This document shows, piece by piece, positions 45,683 through 54,954 of a stretch of DNA of 64,000 bases. Source of the stretch: Bigelowiella natans CCMP2755 (lineage: Eukaryota > Cercozoa > Chlorarachniophyceae). The notes beneath the pieces are model-generated. The model ran no database searches, had not been told where the DNA came from, and worked only from the letters and a program-made list of their open reading frames with translations. Each line of letters starts with the position of its first letter. Position 1 is the first letter of the stretch. Both the position numbers and the translations under genes were made by a program. The stretch covers positions 1 through 64,000 of the forward strand of contig ADNK01000550.1 in NCBI GenBank assembly GCA_000320545.1, read 5' to 3'.

Positions 45683-48184
45683 ATGAAAAAGCACAGAAAT
45701 GCAACGTTTTACGATCACTCGAACAAACTTGTTTCGCAGTATCATGCGTGTAGCAAGCTGTACGCCAAAGTTTATGACCATCTTGAGAAGCAGGGAAAGG
45801 GCGAGCAAAAGACGTCGATGTCTTTGTTCGATGTAGCGTCGCAGTTGCGTGCACAGACTGTTGCGCGACTGTGTTACCCCAATTCCTATCTCATGTGGCG
45901 CAGTACACGTCGCCATCTCCACATCGCCAACAAATCCCAAGCCTCGAACCACTTTACTCCGGCGCAACGCGCGATACTCGGCTCGATGCAACTACGCGAG
46001 ATCGCCAAAAACGACCTCTTGCGGCGAAACGTTTTGAAACCTGTTAGGAGACTCGAGTACCTACTGGAGCTCATGCTCGATCAGTCGGTGATGAAGGTCA
46101 CTGACACCAAAGCCGTAGACCTGCATGCACTCATTACCGCAAAGTGTCAGGACCCGTATCTCCGGGAGCAAGCGATGAACAGTAGGTGCACAAGAACGGC
46201 CGGGTCAATGTTGAAATTGCACAACTCGCTGCGTGCAAACGATGTACCACTTCCGTTTTGCGTCGGAGCCAATGCGGGAGGGACCATGAACCTCATATCT
46301 GTCCGCGGGCAGCTACCCGATGTGTTCTTACCGACGACTAACGACGCAAAGCAGCATGTGCAAACGCTAAACGAAGCGATGAATGGGAGCATCGACGCAC
46401 TTTACGTAGACGAAATGCTACTGCTGTGCGCGATGACCCAGCGCAGGGATGCGGAGATAGCCGGCGGGGATCTTAGTGGTCAGTGCATCGATGTCTTTTT
46501 GGCTGACACGCTTGTTCGACGGGGTATGTTTTACGAAATGGTGTTCGACTCGCTGGACGGGCGCACCCCGATGCTCTGCCGTAAGTTGGGGAAACTGGAC
46601 GAGATCGAAAACACCCCCAGAGACCACAGCGCGTACCTTTCATGCAATCGCAGCCTAACCCGTTTCATCACCAAAACTCTGCTACGCAAAGCGAACAAAC
46701 AAGCCAGCACTCTGTTGCGTAACGCCGCGGCGCAAAAGGTCCGGGAGGAAAGCAGTCGAGGCTTGTTGGAGCATGCACTCAGTGCGAAAACCGTCCGTCA
46801 GGACGTGCTCCGCGGGTCCATCATTCCAAGAAATCAACCCAAGACCCACATGACAGGTCTAACTATGACAAACGTTGCATCCCCGGTTTTTGTAGACGTA
46901 CTTAATCTCAATGCAAGCAGCAGGGCGGAGGAACCCAGTAGTAAAAAATCCACCAAAAAAGCAGTGCAAGGTGATGCAAAGAATGGAACGCAAAGCAAGT
47001 TTGCCGTGCCGATAAAAAGCCATCGCTTGAAGTTTTCCTGGCCCGGCTTGCATCGCATAGCAGCAGGCTGTCCCGTGGCATTCATAATTCTAGAGGGAAG
47101 AAGCAATGAACCTCTTTTGGAGCAATGTGCAAACCTTTGCCTGAACGCGCGCGTGCAGAACGAGGTGTACCAACTGATACTGGCGTCCCGTGTTACGAAC
47201 TCCAAACTGGGCGCCTTGGTCGAGAGCAACAATGTTGCCCAGATCAAATCGCTCATGCGCAAGCACAGTGTGTTGTCAAACTCAAAATTCCAGTTGACAA
47301 AGCAGGCAGTCGCCCAGATGTGTGCTCACAACTGCAAGGGTTTGCAGGTCTTGTGCGGGGGGACGACACGCTCCAAAGGCAGGACCAAGACCTGGGCGGC
47401 GATCAGGACTGGATCAGGGGTCACCCAGAACTTTGGCGCGTACTTCAACAACACAGTGATCGAGGACGCAACCTCATCGGCGATGTGCCAGGCTAGTTTC
47501 TCGCGGGTGAAAGACATACATAAGTTGATGGCAAGCACACTCCCACGCAACGGTTCTGCTTGTTCAGCATCAACCTTAGCATTCTCCGTGCGCGTGTGGC
47601 TGGGAACCCTTCTCTCGGGTCTTTCGTACATGGCGATGCTGCATGCGGTCACCAAACAGATGTTTGTTGTCGAGACATTGAGTGCTGCTGAATCCTTCAT
47701 AGATCGGTGCACGTACACCTGTTACATGCAAGAAGGCCGCCTCATGACCAGGAGGAATAGCTGCAGCGTAGTAGAGGCTCCCAGCCAACTGTGCCTAGCA
47801 TTTTGGCTTCCTTTGCGTCAAAACTTAAACGTTGCAAATGCGTTTAGCGAAAGCGCATACCGTAGCTATCGCCCTTTCTTTGGGGGGTCAGCGCGGAACA
47901 TGGGAACCGAGTTGTCGCTAAACGGAAGAATTGCGATTGACAAATCGGTTGTGCCGCTTGTTGATGCAGCTTACAGAGCGCTTTCCGCATCACTTGGCAA
48001 AACATTACGTCATAGTTTCAAAGAAACGCTGTTGATGGTGCAAGATTTTGCTGCCCGGTATAGCAATGCCCAGATGCAGAACAATGGGAACATGAGTTTG
48101 GCTTTGTGTCGATATTCAGCCGTGTTACAAGAAATTTGTGAAACCGAATGCATGACATACGATCTATCTAATGGCATGATGTGA
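45683..48184 (+). CDS. Large unknown protein, 833 aa
   Basis: The start is the first ATG (45683). A basic, Arg-rich helical N-terminal third (RRNVLKPVRRLEYLLELMLD) leads into a region with DVFLPTTNDAKQHVQTLNEA, a Lys/Ser-rich linker (SSRAEEPSSKKSTKKA, about residue 412-427), and a C-terminal half with mixed strands and Gly-rich turns (VLCGGTTRSKGRTKTWAAIR, NFGAYFNNTVIEDATSSAMC). No catalytic motif or membrane segment is seen. Candidate portal, capsid-associated or core protein by size alone. Confidence 0.65.
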   Translation: MKKHRNATFYDHSNKLVSQYHACSKLYAKVYDHLEKQGKGEQKTSMSLFDVASQLRAQTVARLCYPNSYLMWRSTRRHLHIANKSQASNHFTPAQRAILGSMQLREIAKNDLLRRNVLKPVRRLEYLLELMLDQSVMKVTDTKAVDLHALITAKCQDPYLREQAMNSRCTRTAGSMLKLHNSLRANDVPLPFCVGANAGGTMNLISVRGQLPDVFLPTTNDAKQHVQTLNEAMNGSIDALYVDEMLLLCAMTQRRDAEIAGGDLSGQCIDVFLADTLVRRGMFYEMVFDSLDGRTPMLCRKLGKLDEIENTPRDHSAYLSCNRSLTRFITKTLLRKANKQASTLLRNAAAQKVREESSRGLLEHALSAKTVRQDVLRGSIIPRNQPKTHMTGLTMTNVASPVFVDVLNLNASSRAEEPSSKKSTKKAVQGDAKNGTQSKFAVPIKSHRLKFSWPGLHRIAAGCPVAFIILEGRSNEPLLEQCANLCLNARVQNEVYQLILASRVTNSKLGALVESNNVAQIKSLMRKHSVLSNSKFQLTKQAVAQMCAHNCKGLQVLCGGTTRSKGRTKTWAAIRTGSGVTQNFGAYFNNTVIEDATSSAMCQASFSRVKDIHKLMASTLPRNGSACSASTLAFSVRVWLGTLLSGLSYMAMLHAVTKQMFVVETLSAAESFIDRCTYTCYMQEGRLMTRRNSCSVVEAPSQLCLAFWLPLRQNLNVANAFSESAYRSYRPFFGGSARNMGTELSLNGRIAIDKSVVPLVDAAYRALSASLGKTLRHSFKETLLMVQDFAARYSNAQMQNNGNMSLALCRYSAVLQEICETECMTYDLSNGMM

Positions 48185-48207
48185 CAAGAAACGGGTTTCA
48201 AAATCGT

Positions 48208-48534
48208 TTAAAAGACATATCTGTTTTCAGGGTCTTTTGTTTTGGAGTTGTATTTGATCAATAATTTTTTCAGGAAGGCCTCTGAAACAAAATCCTTTCT
48301 TTGCACCCAGTTCGGTTTCCATTGCACCTTGCATTGTCTTTTTTTGGGGATCTTTTTGACCTTCCGGACGTTCTTCTTAGTTAGGAAAGGGTCATCTTCT
48401 TTTACAATTGAATCTTTCCATTCAACATAAAATGATTCTTCGTCGTGTTGAACTCCGTCCAACCTCAACTTGCTTTGAGTGTAACCAATTATTGCTTTGA
48501 CCTTGAAAAATTGGGTGTGTTTTTCCTTCGACAT
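48208..48534 (-). CDS. Chromodomain-like small protein, 108 aa
   Basis: The protein FFKVKAIIGYTQSKLRLDGV followed by SFYVEWKDS, an insertion of basic residues, then VQWKPNWVQRKDFVSEAF and LKKLLIKY, follows the chromodomain plan: first strand V-x-x-I, the Y-x-V-x-W-K strand, a W-x-P strand and a C-terminal helix. The basic insertion (KVKKIPKKRQCK) between strands is unusual. Chromodomains bind methylated lysine or RNA. It could read host or viral chromatin, matching the SET-like gene. The call is from pattern only. Confidence 0.45.
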   Translation of the reverse strand: MSKEKHTQFFKVKAIIGYTQSKLRLDGVQHDEESFYVEWKDSIVKEDDPFLTKKNVRKVKKIPKKRQCKVQWKPNWVQRKDFVSEAFLKKLLIKYNSKTKDPENRYVF

Positions 48535-48848
48535 GGAGCTTTGCTAAGTGTGTGGGGCAGGGGAAGGAAGATCAGTGTGTGAGTTGCGTAAACTAAAATA
48601 CGGAATGGGGGTGTTTCTAGAGGGCGACAAGGCAAATTGACAAAATAGCTAGTTGGTATTTTTTTGGGAAAATTTCCACGGAAACCATCCCTGTGCCATT
48701 TGCCCAGTCAAAACGCACTCCGAACTCCGACGTCAGAAACAAGGGGATACCCAGGATGCGACAACATGAAAATTAACATTTGCATCGCATTAAAAAATCG
48801 GCGGGAAATTTAGCGGGAAGCTGTTTTGGAAGACACTGACAACTCACA
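48535..48848. other. Intergenic region with E2F-like sites
   Basis: 314 bases between divergent starts; no gene supported. It has GGCGGGAAA at 48800-48808 and AGCGGGAAG at 48812-48820, 29-49 bp before the ATG at 48849. Confidence 0.5.
48800..48820 (-). promoter_or_regulatory. E2F-like site pair
   Basis: On the reverse strand CTTCCCGCTAAATTTCCCGC plus C: two TTCCCGC cores 12 bp apart, directly upstream of the gene at 48849. Confidence 0.35.
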
Positions 48849-49655
48849 ATGGCTTCTTCTACCTTTAACCTTCAACAACTCATATCCGGCCCCAACCAAA
48901 TAGCTCATCCTCCACCTGACATGCAAAAAAATGCGAAGTCTCAAGCGGCACAAGGACTAATGATGTTAAATATTAAGAAGTGCAACAAATGCGGTTGCCA
49001 CAAACCCATAGATGAGTTTGCTAAAAATGCTAGGAACAAGAGCGGGTACCTGCCTAAATGCAAAGTTTGCCATGCTGCTTACCAAAAAGAGTATCGCACC
49101 GTGTGTAAACGGAGGTTGTTGATGAATGCTCCTTATGAATCGCCGACCCCAAAGCGAATTAGACAAGTTGCACAGATTGATCAACATGCGGCTGCAGCAG
49201 CTGCAAGGATTAACGTAGTCGAAGCACCGAGTCCTCCATCGGATTCATGCTTTTCGAACAACAACAAAACGGGGCCGTCTAATACACTCATAAAGACAAA
49301 AGCAGAAACCATATACTGTGTCCTCAAGAAACAGTTTTTGGAATCATGGAACCAAAATGGAAGCATTGATTCATGTGCATTAGACGTGTTGAAGAAAGTC
49401 AAACCTTTAGTCGAAAGTATCAATGAAAAATCGATAGAGGAGTACACTACGCAGAGGACTGAGGTTGCAAAAAAAAAGTGCAGTGAGATCATGAAAGTGG
49501 CAGAAGCTAAGTGTGCCGAAATCATGAAAGCAAATGAAATCGAATGCAACAGCTTCAAGTCTAATCTGCATTCTGCCGCCGGGACAAAGCAGAACAACAT
49601 TTTCAAGAACCTTTGCGCTTATTTTTCCACTCTAGAGGAAGCACGTCAACAATGA
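48849..49655 (+). CDS. Protein with HNH-type zinc-binding module, 268 aa
   Basis: Residues about 39-85 carry KKCNKCGCHKPIDEFAKNAR followed by GYLPKCKVCHAAYQKEYR: two CxxC pairs spaced like the zinc module that precedes many phage HNH and endonuclease VII domains, and like the two modules in the gene at 39029. No HNH catalytic core follows here. Instead the C-terminus is a long helix with a repeated Cys-Ala-Glu-Ile-Met-Lys block (VAEAKCAEIMKANEIEC). It may bind DNA or be a nuclease that lost its domain. Confidence 0.6.
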   Translation: MASSTFNLQQLISGPNQIAHPPPDMQKNAKSQAAQGLMMLNIKKCNKCGCHKPIDEFAKNARNKSGYLPKCKVCHAAYQKEYRTVCKRRLLMNAPYESPTPKRIRQVAQIDQHAAAAAARINVVEAPSPPSDSCFSNNNKTGPSNTLIKTKAETIYCVLKKQFLESWNQNGSIDSCALDVLKKVKPLVESINEKSIEEYTTQRTEVAKKKCSEIMKVAEAKCAEIMKANEIECNSFKSNLHSAAGTKQNNIFKNLCAYFSTLEEARQQ

Positions 49656-49749
49656 ACAAGCACATTTGTTGGTCTGTTGTGTACGTGTATTGCCATGTGC
49701 GCGTTGCAACATCTGCGCCTAACATGTGATGCGCATGTGCTCTTCAATC

Positions 49750-50139
49750 TCAATCGACTTGTATAGGCCTGTACATTTTCAAGACATGCTTCAAAGTGGT
49801 CTTGATATTTTCGAATGGAACCTCAACATGCGCGAAAACAGGCATCTTTAAATCGATTTTGAAATCTTGGTCAGCTGATGTTTTCATTGGCTCGGCTTTT
49901 CCATTGCTAAAAGCGCGAACATTGAAACTTTGTTCCGCTAGCTTTCCATCTTTCTTGGTATAAAAACGTCGAAATAAGTGGGTTCCACTGGAGCATTTGG
50001 CATGCAGCCATTTGCCTACGTTACCTTTCATCCATTTTTCGCTCAGTTCGGATTCTTTGATGTTTTCACTCATTGTGAAAGGGGGTGGCATCTCCTTTGA
50101 AAAAAATGGGAATGGCGCTTGCGCTTTTGCATCTGTCAT
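49750..50139 (-). CDS. Member of the local small-protein family, 129 aa
   Basis: From the ATG at 50137-50139. Contains ESELSEKWMKGNVGKWLHAK and ends with KTTLKHVLKMYRP. Its neighbour at 50215 has ESEMVQKWTTENPNKWLHVK and KTTLMKCVRKHPRS, so the pair arose by tandem duplication and diverged. Function unknown; size and motif suggest a single domain. Confidence 0.6.
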   Translation of the reverse strand: MTDAKAQAPFPFFSKEMPPPFTMSENIKESELSEKWMKGNVGKWLHAKCSSGTHLFRRFYTKKDGKLAEQSFNVRAFSNGKAEPMKTSADQDFKIDLKMPVFAHVEVPFENIKTTLKHVLKMYRPIQVD

Positions 50140-50214
50140 TGTGCTTGTTTTCGTTTGGATTGTGATTGAATCCAATCGATGTGCTCACAAACGCGCAAAC
50201 AAGAGCAACGTTTT

Positions 50215-50607
50215 TCATGTTACAACAATGTTCGATCGAGGGTGTTTTCGTACACACTTCATCAGGGTTGTTTTTTGGAACGTGTTGTTCACATGCTCCC
50301 ACACCTCTGTGTTGTTCTTCAATTGACTTTGTAGTTTGACGCAATCTTTCTTGTCAGCAACCAAGACCCGTATCTGTCCGTTTTTTTGCACAAGAATCTC
50401 AAAATTTTTAGTGGCGTCGCTGTGACAGAACACATGACGACCCCATTTTGCCTTCACGTGCAGCCACTTGTTTGGGTTTTCAGTGGTCCACTTCTGCACC
50501 ATTTCGGACTCTTTTGGCGACAAGGTGTGCACTTGATAGCCCTCTACGGACATTTTCGTCGCGCCCTTTTCTTCATTAGAAGAGACTCTTGAGACTGCGG
50601 CGCTCAT
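50215..50607 (-). CDS. Member of the local small-protein family, 130 aa
   Basis: From the ATG at 50605-50607. A short polar leader precedes the KW...KWLHVKAKWGRHVFCHSD core; a strand pair (FEILVQKNGQIRVLVA) and a terminal TTLM helix follow. Immediate upstream paralogue of 49750-50139 on the same strand. Confidence 0.6.
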   Translation of the reverse strand: MSAAVSRVSSNEEKGATKMSVEGYQVHTLSPKESEMVQKWTTENPNKWLHVKAKWGRHVFCHSDATKNFEILVQKNGQIRVLVADKKDCVKLQSQLKNNTEVWEHVNNTFQKTTLMKCVRKHPRSNIVVT

Positions 50608-50708
50608 TGCGAGGTTTGATTTGTGCCAAAAAAGAATCAGTGTGTGCAAACTATGGCTGCATGCGTTTTGCTTTGACGTGAAAGACGGGATGAGAATGAC
50701 GCAAATGC

Positions 50709-52880
50709 ATGAACAAGCAGTACGGTGTCAAATTCAAAACATCAAAAATGAAACGGAAACAAATCTCCTCTCCCACGTTCACACCACCCAAGTCCAAGAT
50801 TCCTAAAACCGAGATGAACGCCATGACTTCCGTGCTCAGGGAGTTGGCCGAGGTCGAACTTGATTTTGTAAAGTCCTGCTACTCGAGAAGGTACATCGAG
50901 GTCGACATCAATTCGCGTCACGACAAAATCAGGGATTTGACGAGAATCCTTGCCACGCATCCCGACAATGCACCTTTGATGCAGCCCGTGGTCACTGCAA
51001 TGGTGACGAGATTCAAGTCATCCAGCCGCACACAAAAACGTTTTGACCATGACAGGATCATCCACAATTGCAGCAAAATTCACGCGCTATCTCAAACTCA
51101 CGTATTTGCAAGTGCATTCAACGACATGTTTCTGTACGAGATCAACAAAAACAAGCATTCTGATGACCTGCGCAGAACCTTTAGAATTGGGTCATTAACT
51201 TTCAATGCTTCGAAACGGTGCGTGGATTCTAAGAGCAAATTCAACACATGGCCCAAACAAAGCCAGGCAATATACTGGCATACGCACACGCTCAAACCTG
51301 CAATTACTTGGTACCACAAAATGCTCCGCGATCAAACCGAAAAAAACATCGTTCGAGCGAACCTGAGATTAAAAATGAGTGCACGTGCGACAAATTCGCA
51401 CCACAGCACAGGCATTAGAAATGAAACGCCTTGTGAGTTGAAAGAGATGTGTTCAGCATATCTCATACCTTTGAGTTACGATGTCGCGAGAAAATTTGCT
51501 TTGTTCAAATCAATGCTACGTCGGGCACAAAGACTCCTTGACCTTGCTACAAATTTGAAAGAATTTCATTCGAGAGACAAAAACGTTCCGTTGTACACAC
51601 GAGTTTGGGAGGGCATTGTGAAGAGTGTGACGAAGTTTCCCAGAAGCCTGCACGATTCAAACTCCAGACTTGCTAGTCTGACAAAAATGACGTTGTGCAC
51701 GCACATGGCAGACACGGAACTGAGTAATGACGCGAAACTTCTTTACCTCATCTTGATTGAGATCATGCACAATGAAAATTGCCACCAATTCGATCGCCGT
51801 GACAAGATGAAGTCATTCTTAGATGTGACAAATCTTTTGATGGTAACTGGGTCGATCAAATTCAAGAATTCCACAAACAACAATTTTTCATTGTTCAACG
51901 TCCTCTCAATGACGAATCTTTTGGATGGTTTGGAATTTCTTCAATTCAATGAGCGTCTTAACTACAGAATGACACACTTTAGAAACAAAGATCGGAGCCT
52001 GTTGATGCAACAAAAATCGGGATATCTCTTTGACTTGCAGTTCATAAACCTGCAGCCCAAAACAGAAGGATTGGGCAGTGAAGACCAGTTTCGCAGGTCA
52101 ACTTGCATGCATGTCGACATGACGACACAAGCCATTTTGGCTACTGAATGTAAAAACATGACTCCGTTCTTCGATGACTCGCAAACATCTCTGAGCATGC
52201 GAATTGGTCGAAGTGCGATGCGGACTTTGATTGAGGACGATGCTGTTGTGCAACCGCACAAGACTGGCTTTGCAATGTCAACAAGGTTCCCATTCCCCGA
52301 CATAGGCAGAATGTATCATCTTGTGCACGCAACTCAGAGTCGAAGGTGCATTAAAAATAGCGTTGTGTCACCTGACATTCGCAAAATCACAGAAGCGTCG
52401 AACCTTCTAACCAACTGGACAGTCATTCGACTCGCAGAAAGGCAAGTTAGAGGTCTCCAGAAGGTGTTGTCCAAGTTTTTCCCTGATTGCGTAACAAACA
52501 TCGTGTTCAATTACTTTTACGGGTGTGAATCAGTGGAAGACACGTCGTCTCAGACTCCTAACATCGCACACTCGGCTGCGACAGCGTTGTGTGACGCCTT
52601 CACTGTGATACACAATGAAAAGTATGAGCCAGACGTGATGTTTGAAACACCTAACGAGTACCAAACCAACACTCAACACCTGTTTCGCGGCACGCGGGTT
52701 CCTGTGATCGGAAACATGTTGAATTCTAGTCGACTGGTTCCTTTTACCTGGAATGGACGACAGTTTTACCAGCAACATGTGTCCCCAAAAGAGCCTTTGT
52801 CACATCTGTCAATTAAATGTGAAATGAGTTTCGTTGCCGACTCCTTGTCATCTTTAATGAATGAAACCGTGTCATGTTGA
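50709..52880 (+). CDS. Large unknown protein, 723 aa
   Basis: Start ATG at 50709; one at 50748 (MKRKQ) is also possible. The N-terminus is basic (KMKRKQISSPTFTPPKSKIP). The body is helical, His- and Met-rich (FKSMLRRAQRLLDLATNLKE, SIKFKNSTNNNFSLFNVLSM) with a C-terminal part containing GRMYHLVHATQSRR and GTRVPVIGNMLNSSRLVPF. No membrane segment and no motif. Another long orphan that may be a particle or replication protein. Confidence 0.65.
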   Translation: MNKQYGVKFKTSKMKRKQISSPTFTPPKSKIPKTEMNAMTSVLRELAEVELDFVKSCYSRRYIEVDINSRHDKIRDLTRILATHPDNAPLMQPVVTAMVTRFKSSSRTQKRFDHDRIIHNCSKIHALSQTHVFASAFNDMFLYEINKNKHSDDLRRTFRIGSLTFNASKRCVDSKSKFNTWPKQSQAIYWHTHTLKPAITWYHKMLRDQTEKNIVRANLRLKMSARATNSHHSTGIRNETPCELKEMCSAYLIPLSYDVARKFALFKSMLRRAQRLLDLATNLKEFHSRDKNVPLYTRVWEGIVKSVTKFPRSLHDSNSRLASLTKMTLCTHMADTELSNDAKLLYLILIEIMHNENCHQFDRRDKMKSFLDVTNLLMVTGSIKFKNSTNNNFSLFNVLSMTNLLDGLEFLQFNERLNYRMTHFRNKDRSLLMQQKSGYLFDLQFINLQPKTEGLGSEDQFRRSTCMHVDMTTQAILATECKNMTPFFDDSQTSLSMRIGRSAMRTLIEDDAVVQPHKTGFAMSTRFPFPDIGRMYHLVHATQSRRCIKNSVVSPDIRKITEASNLLTNWTVIRLAERQVRGLQKVLSKFFPDCVTNIVFNYFYGCESVEDTSSQTPNIAHSAATALCDAFTVIHNEKYEPDVMFETPNEYQTNTQHLFRGTRVPVIGNMLNSSRLVPFTWNGRQFYQQHVSPKEPLSHLSIKCEMSFVADSLSSLMNETVSC

Positions 52881-52949
52881 AATGTTAAACAGACGATGAA
52901 CAGTCTCACAATTACATCAACTTTTTTTTTGCGCGCACGTCCTTTCCTT

Positions 52950-52972
52950 TTTAGCTTCGTGGCGAAGCTAAA
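52950..52972 (+). promoter_or_regulatory. Perfect 10-bp hairpin just before a start codon
   Basis: TTTAGCTTCG, loop TGG, CGAAGCTAAA, ending 3 bases before the ATG at 52976 and 69 bases after the preceding stop. Same design as the hairpin at 15938-15958 (3-nt loop, at the junction of co-directional genes). Confidence 0.5.
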
Positions 52973-52975
52973 TCA

Positions 52976-54934
52976 ATGCTAAACTTTGTCATCTTGCAAG
53001 AGACTTTGCAAGAACTCTTTGAGTTCTCTGTGGTGAGTGGCAGGCGCCTTGCCATTGTTTCCATTCTGTTGCTCTTTGCTGCGTTGTATGTAGCAATTCA
53101 GTCCGCTTTTGAATATGTTGAGGATGACCTTTTGAGCAAAAAAACCGCCGTACGCCTTGGAAAAAGGGCGGGTGCAGCAATGTTTGGACCAATGTTCGAC
53201 GGCATCATGTTTGTAGTTAGCAACGCCTTCAATGTCATAGGTGTCGGTCTCTCTGCTTCTGCCCAAAGTGTCATCGACTTAGCAAGACAGTTTGTGCAGA
53301 GAACCCGGGCTTTGGAAGGTGTGCTTGTTAACAGGTTTCGCAAAATCATCGATGGGGCAGAAAAGGAGATAGATGCTGCAAAAAGGGGACTCACAACAGC
53401 CTTGAAGGATGCAGCTGAGTTTGAGAAAGAGGCAAACAGAGAAACCAAAAAGGCGTTTGCAATTGTGGGAAAACAAATTAACAAAGCATTTAAAGAGACA
53501 ATACCAAACTTTGGTTCAAGGCAGATGCAGATAGTAAAAACCGGGATCAACAATTCTGCTGCGGACACCAAGCGAGCTTTGTTTGGGAAAAATGCAGCTG
53601 CGAAAGAGATGTCTGATGCCGCAGCTCAGGTTGTTAAGCAGCTTGGAATAACGGAAGCTGCAAAGTTTACAAACACCGGTGTGTCAAAACTAGCGAGCAA
53701 AGGGCCGTCCATGAGCGCCTTAAACGTCACAGCGAACTTAAAAATCTCTAAGATTGATCAAGACATGGACGCGCTACGCAAGAACATCGAAAAAGTGTTT
53801 AACAAAGAGAGCAAGTCAGCCATAAAATTCCTTTCTGGGGGTGCGAAGAAAGCTGAAAAATTCATTGACAACACGAGCGGCACGGTGACCAAAAACATAG
53901 ACAATGTAGCCTCTCAACTTGGCATCGGTTCGAACACATTCCGTGACATTGGAAACAACATCGGCAAGTTGTTTGGTAAGAAACACAAGGAGTGTGATGA
54001 TGGTCCTTGCGGTGTGCGCTGCCAGTTTGTTGATTCGTACAAAGACTACTTCACACGCAACGTTTGTCTTGTGCTTGTCATACAAAAACACAAGTGTGCC
54101 TGCAAGTTTCCTCAAGATTGGCGCATCGCCCCTCGAATGAATCGATCTGCTGCCATTGAAACACACAATGGCTGTGAATCCGATTTTAGAATTCTGACGC
54201 AGGTGTGCCACGTAATCGATCGGGTCAATATCAAGTCCGGTCGTGACTGGGAGATTCCGATGAACACGGGGTATTTCAAAACCCAAAACGTGATGAAAGA
54301 AATTTCGCAACGCAAATGGGACGGACTATGGGCCAAGCTCCTTCCCGTGAATGTAGCAACAAAAGAACGTCGCATGGGACAGGCCTTCAAACAGTATGTA
54401 AAAGACGGGGATGGCATGCACCATCTGATGTTCGACATGTTCATGCACCGGTTTTTGACCTCGCCCAAATTTAGACAAGGCTTCAACAAAATGCCCGACA
54501 CCCAGATCGACACGTTTGCTCGGGAATGGCGCGTCGAATCGATGGATTTGGTCATGAGTGCGCTCTCTAAGAACCCTTTATTCGAAAATGAATGGTATTG
54601 CAAGTACTACAAGGCGTTCCAGAAAAGCCTGCACAATGCCAGGGTGGCCGTCGAGCAGGTCCAAAACGATAGTGCAAATGCATTCGACAAAGTCACTGCG
54701 ACGAGCACAGGTGTCGATGGGACAGGAAAAGACATGATGGGCGTGGCGGTCAACAAATTTCGTTCAGCGCAAAAGAAAATCGACGATTTCCTTTACGGAA
54801 TGCACGACACATTGATGAACAGAGGTTTAAACAGCACCACTTACGGTCATTTTCGCAACCCACGCGACGGTGAGGGGTTGATGTGGCTGCGGCGCACATT
54901 GCTCCCGATTGGGGCATACGATTATTTTCGTTGA
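52976..54934 (+). CDS. Membrane protein with long helical region and Cys-rich C-terminal domain, 652 aa
   Basis: N-terminal membrane segment at about 22-45 (GRRLAIVSILLLFAALYVAI) and a second hydrophobic stretch at about 65-95 (GPMFDGIMFVVSNAFNVIGV). A long amphipathic helical region follows (about 100-335), rich in Ala/Lys (EKEIDAAKRGLTTALKDAAE). Then comes a Cys-rich part (CDDGPCGVRC, CKFPQD, about 342-380) and a compact C-terminal domain. It shares its plan and local motif (GxxMFGPMFDGI) with the protein at 57420 (GKKMFHPVFSGI). It may form a membrane-spanning stalk or fusion-like scaffold; the role is unproven. Confidence 0.65.
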   Translation: MLNFVILQETLQELFEFSVVSGRRLAIVSILLLFAALYVAIQSAFEYVEDDLLSKKTAVRLGKRAGAAMFGPMFDGIMFVVSNAFNVIGVGLSASAQSVIDLARQFVQRTRALEGVLVNRFRKIIDGAEKEIDAAKRGLTTALKDAAEFEKEANRETKKAFAIVGKQINKAFKETIPNFGSRQMQIVKTGINNSAADTKRALFGKNAAAKEMSDAAAQVVKQLGITEAAKFTNTGVSKLASKGPSMSALNVTANLKISKIDQDMDALRKNIEKVFNKESKSAIKFLSGGAKKAEKFIDNTSGTVTKNIDNVASQLGIGSNTFRDIGNNIGKLFGKKHKECDDGPCGVRCQFVDSYKDYFTRNVCLVLVIQKHKCACKFPQDWRIAPRMNRSAAIETHNGCESDFRILTQVCHVIDRVNIKSGRDWEIPMNTGYFKTQNVMKEISQRKWDGLWAKLLPVNVATKERRMGQAFKQYVKDGDGMHHLMFDMFMHRFLTSPKFRQGFNKMPDTQIDTFAREWRVESMDLVMSALSKNPLFENEWYCKYYKAFQKSLHNARVAVEQVQNDSANAFDKVTATSTGVDGTGKDMMGVAVNKFRSAQKKIDDFLYGMHDTLMNRGLNSTTYGHFRNPRDGEGLMWLRRTLLPIGAYDYFR

Positions 54935-54954
54935 TCAAAAGAAACATGCATTGA

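Noticed and set aside
48666-48677. GGGAAAATTTCC as an NF-kB-like site
   Set aside because: Single occurrence in AT-rich sequence; expected by chance.
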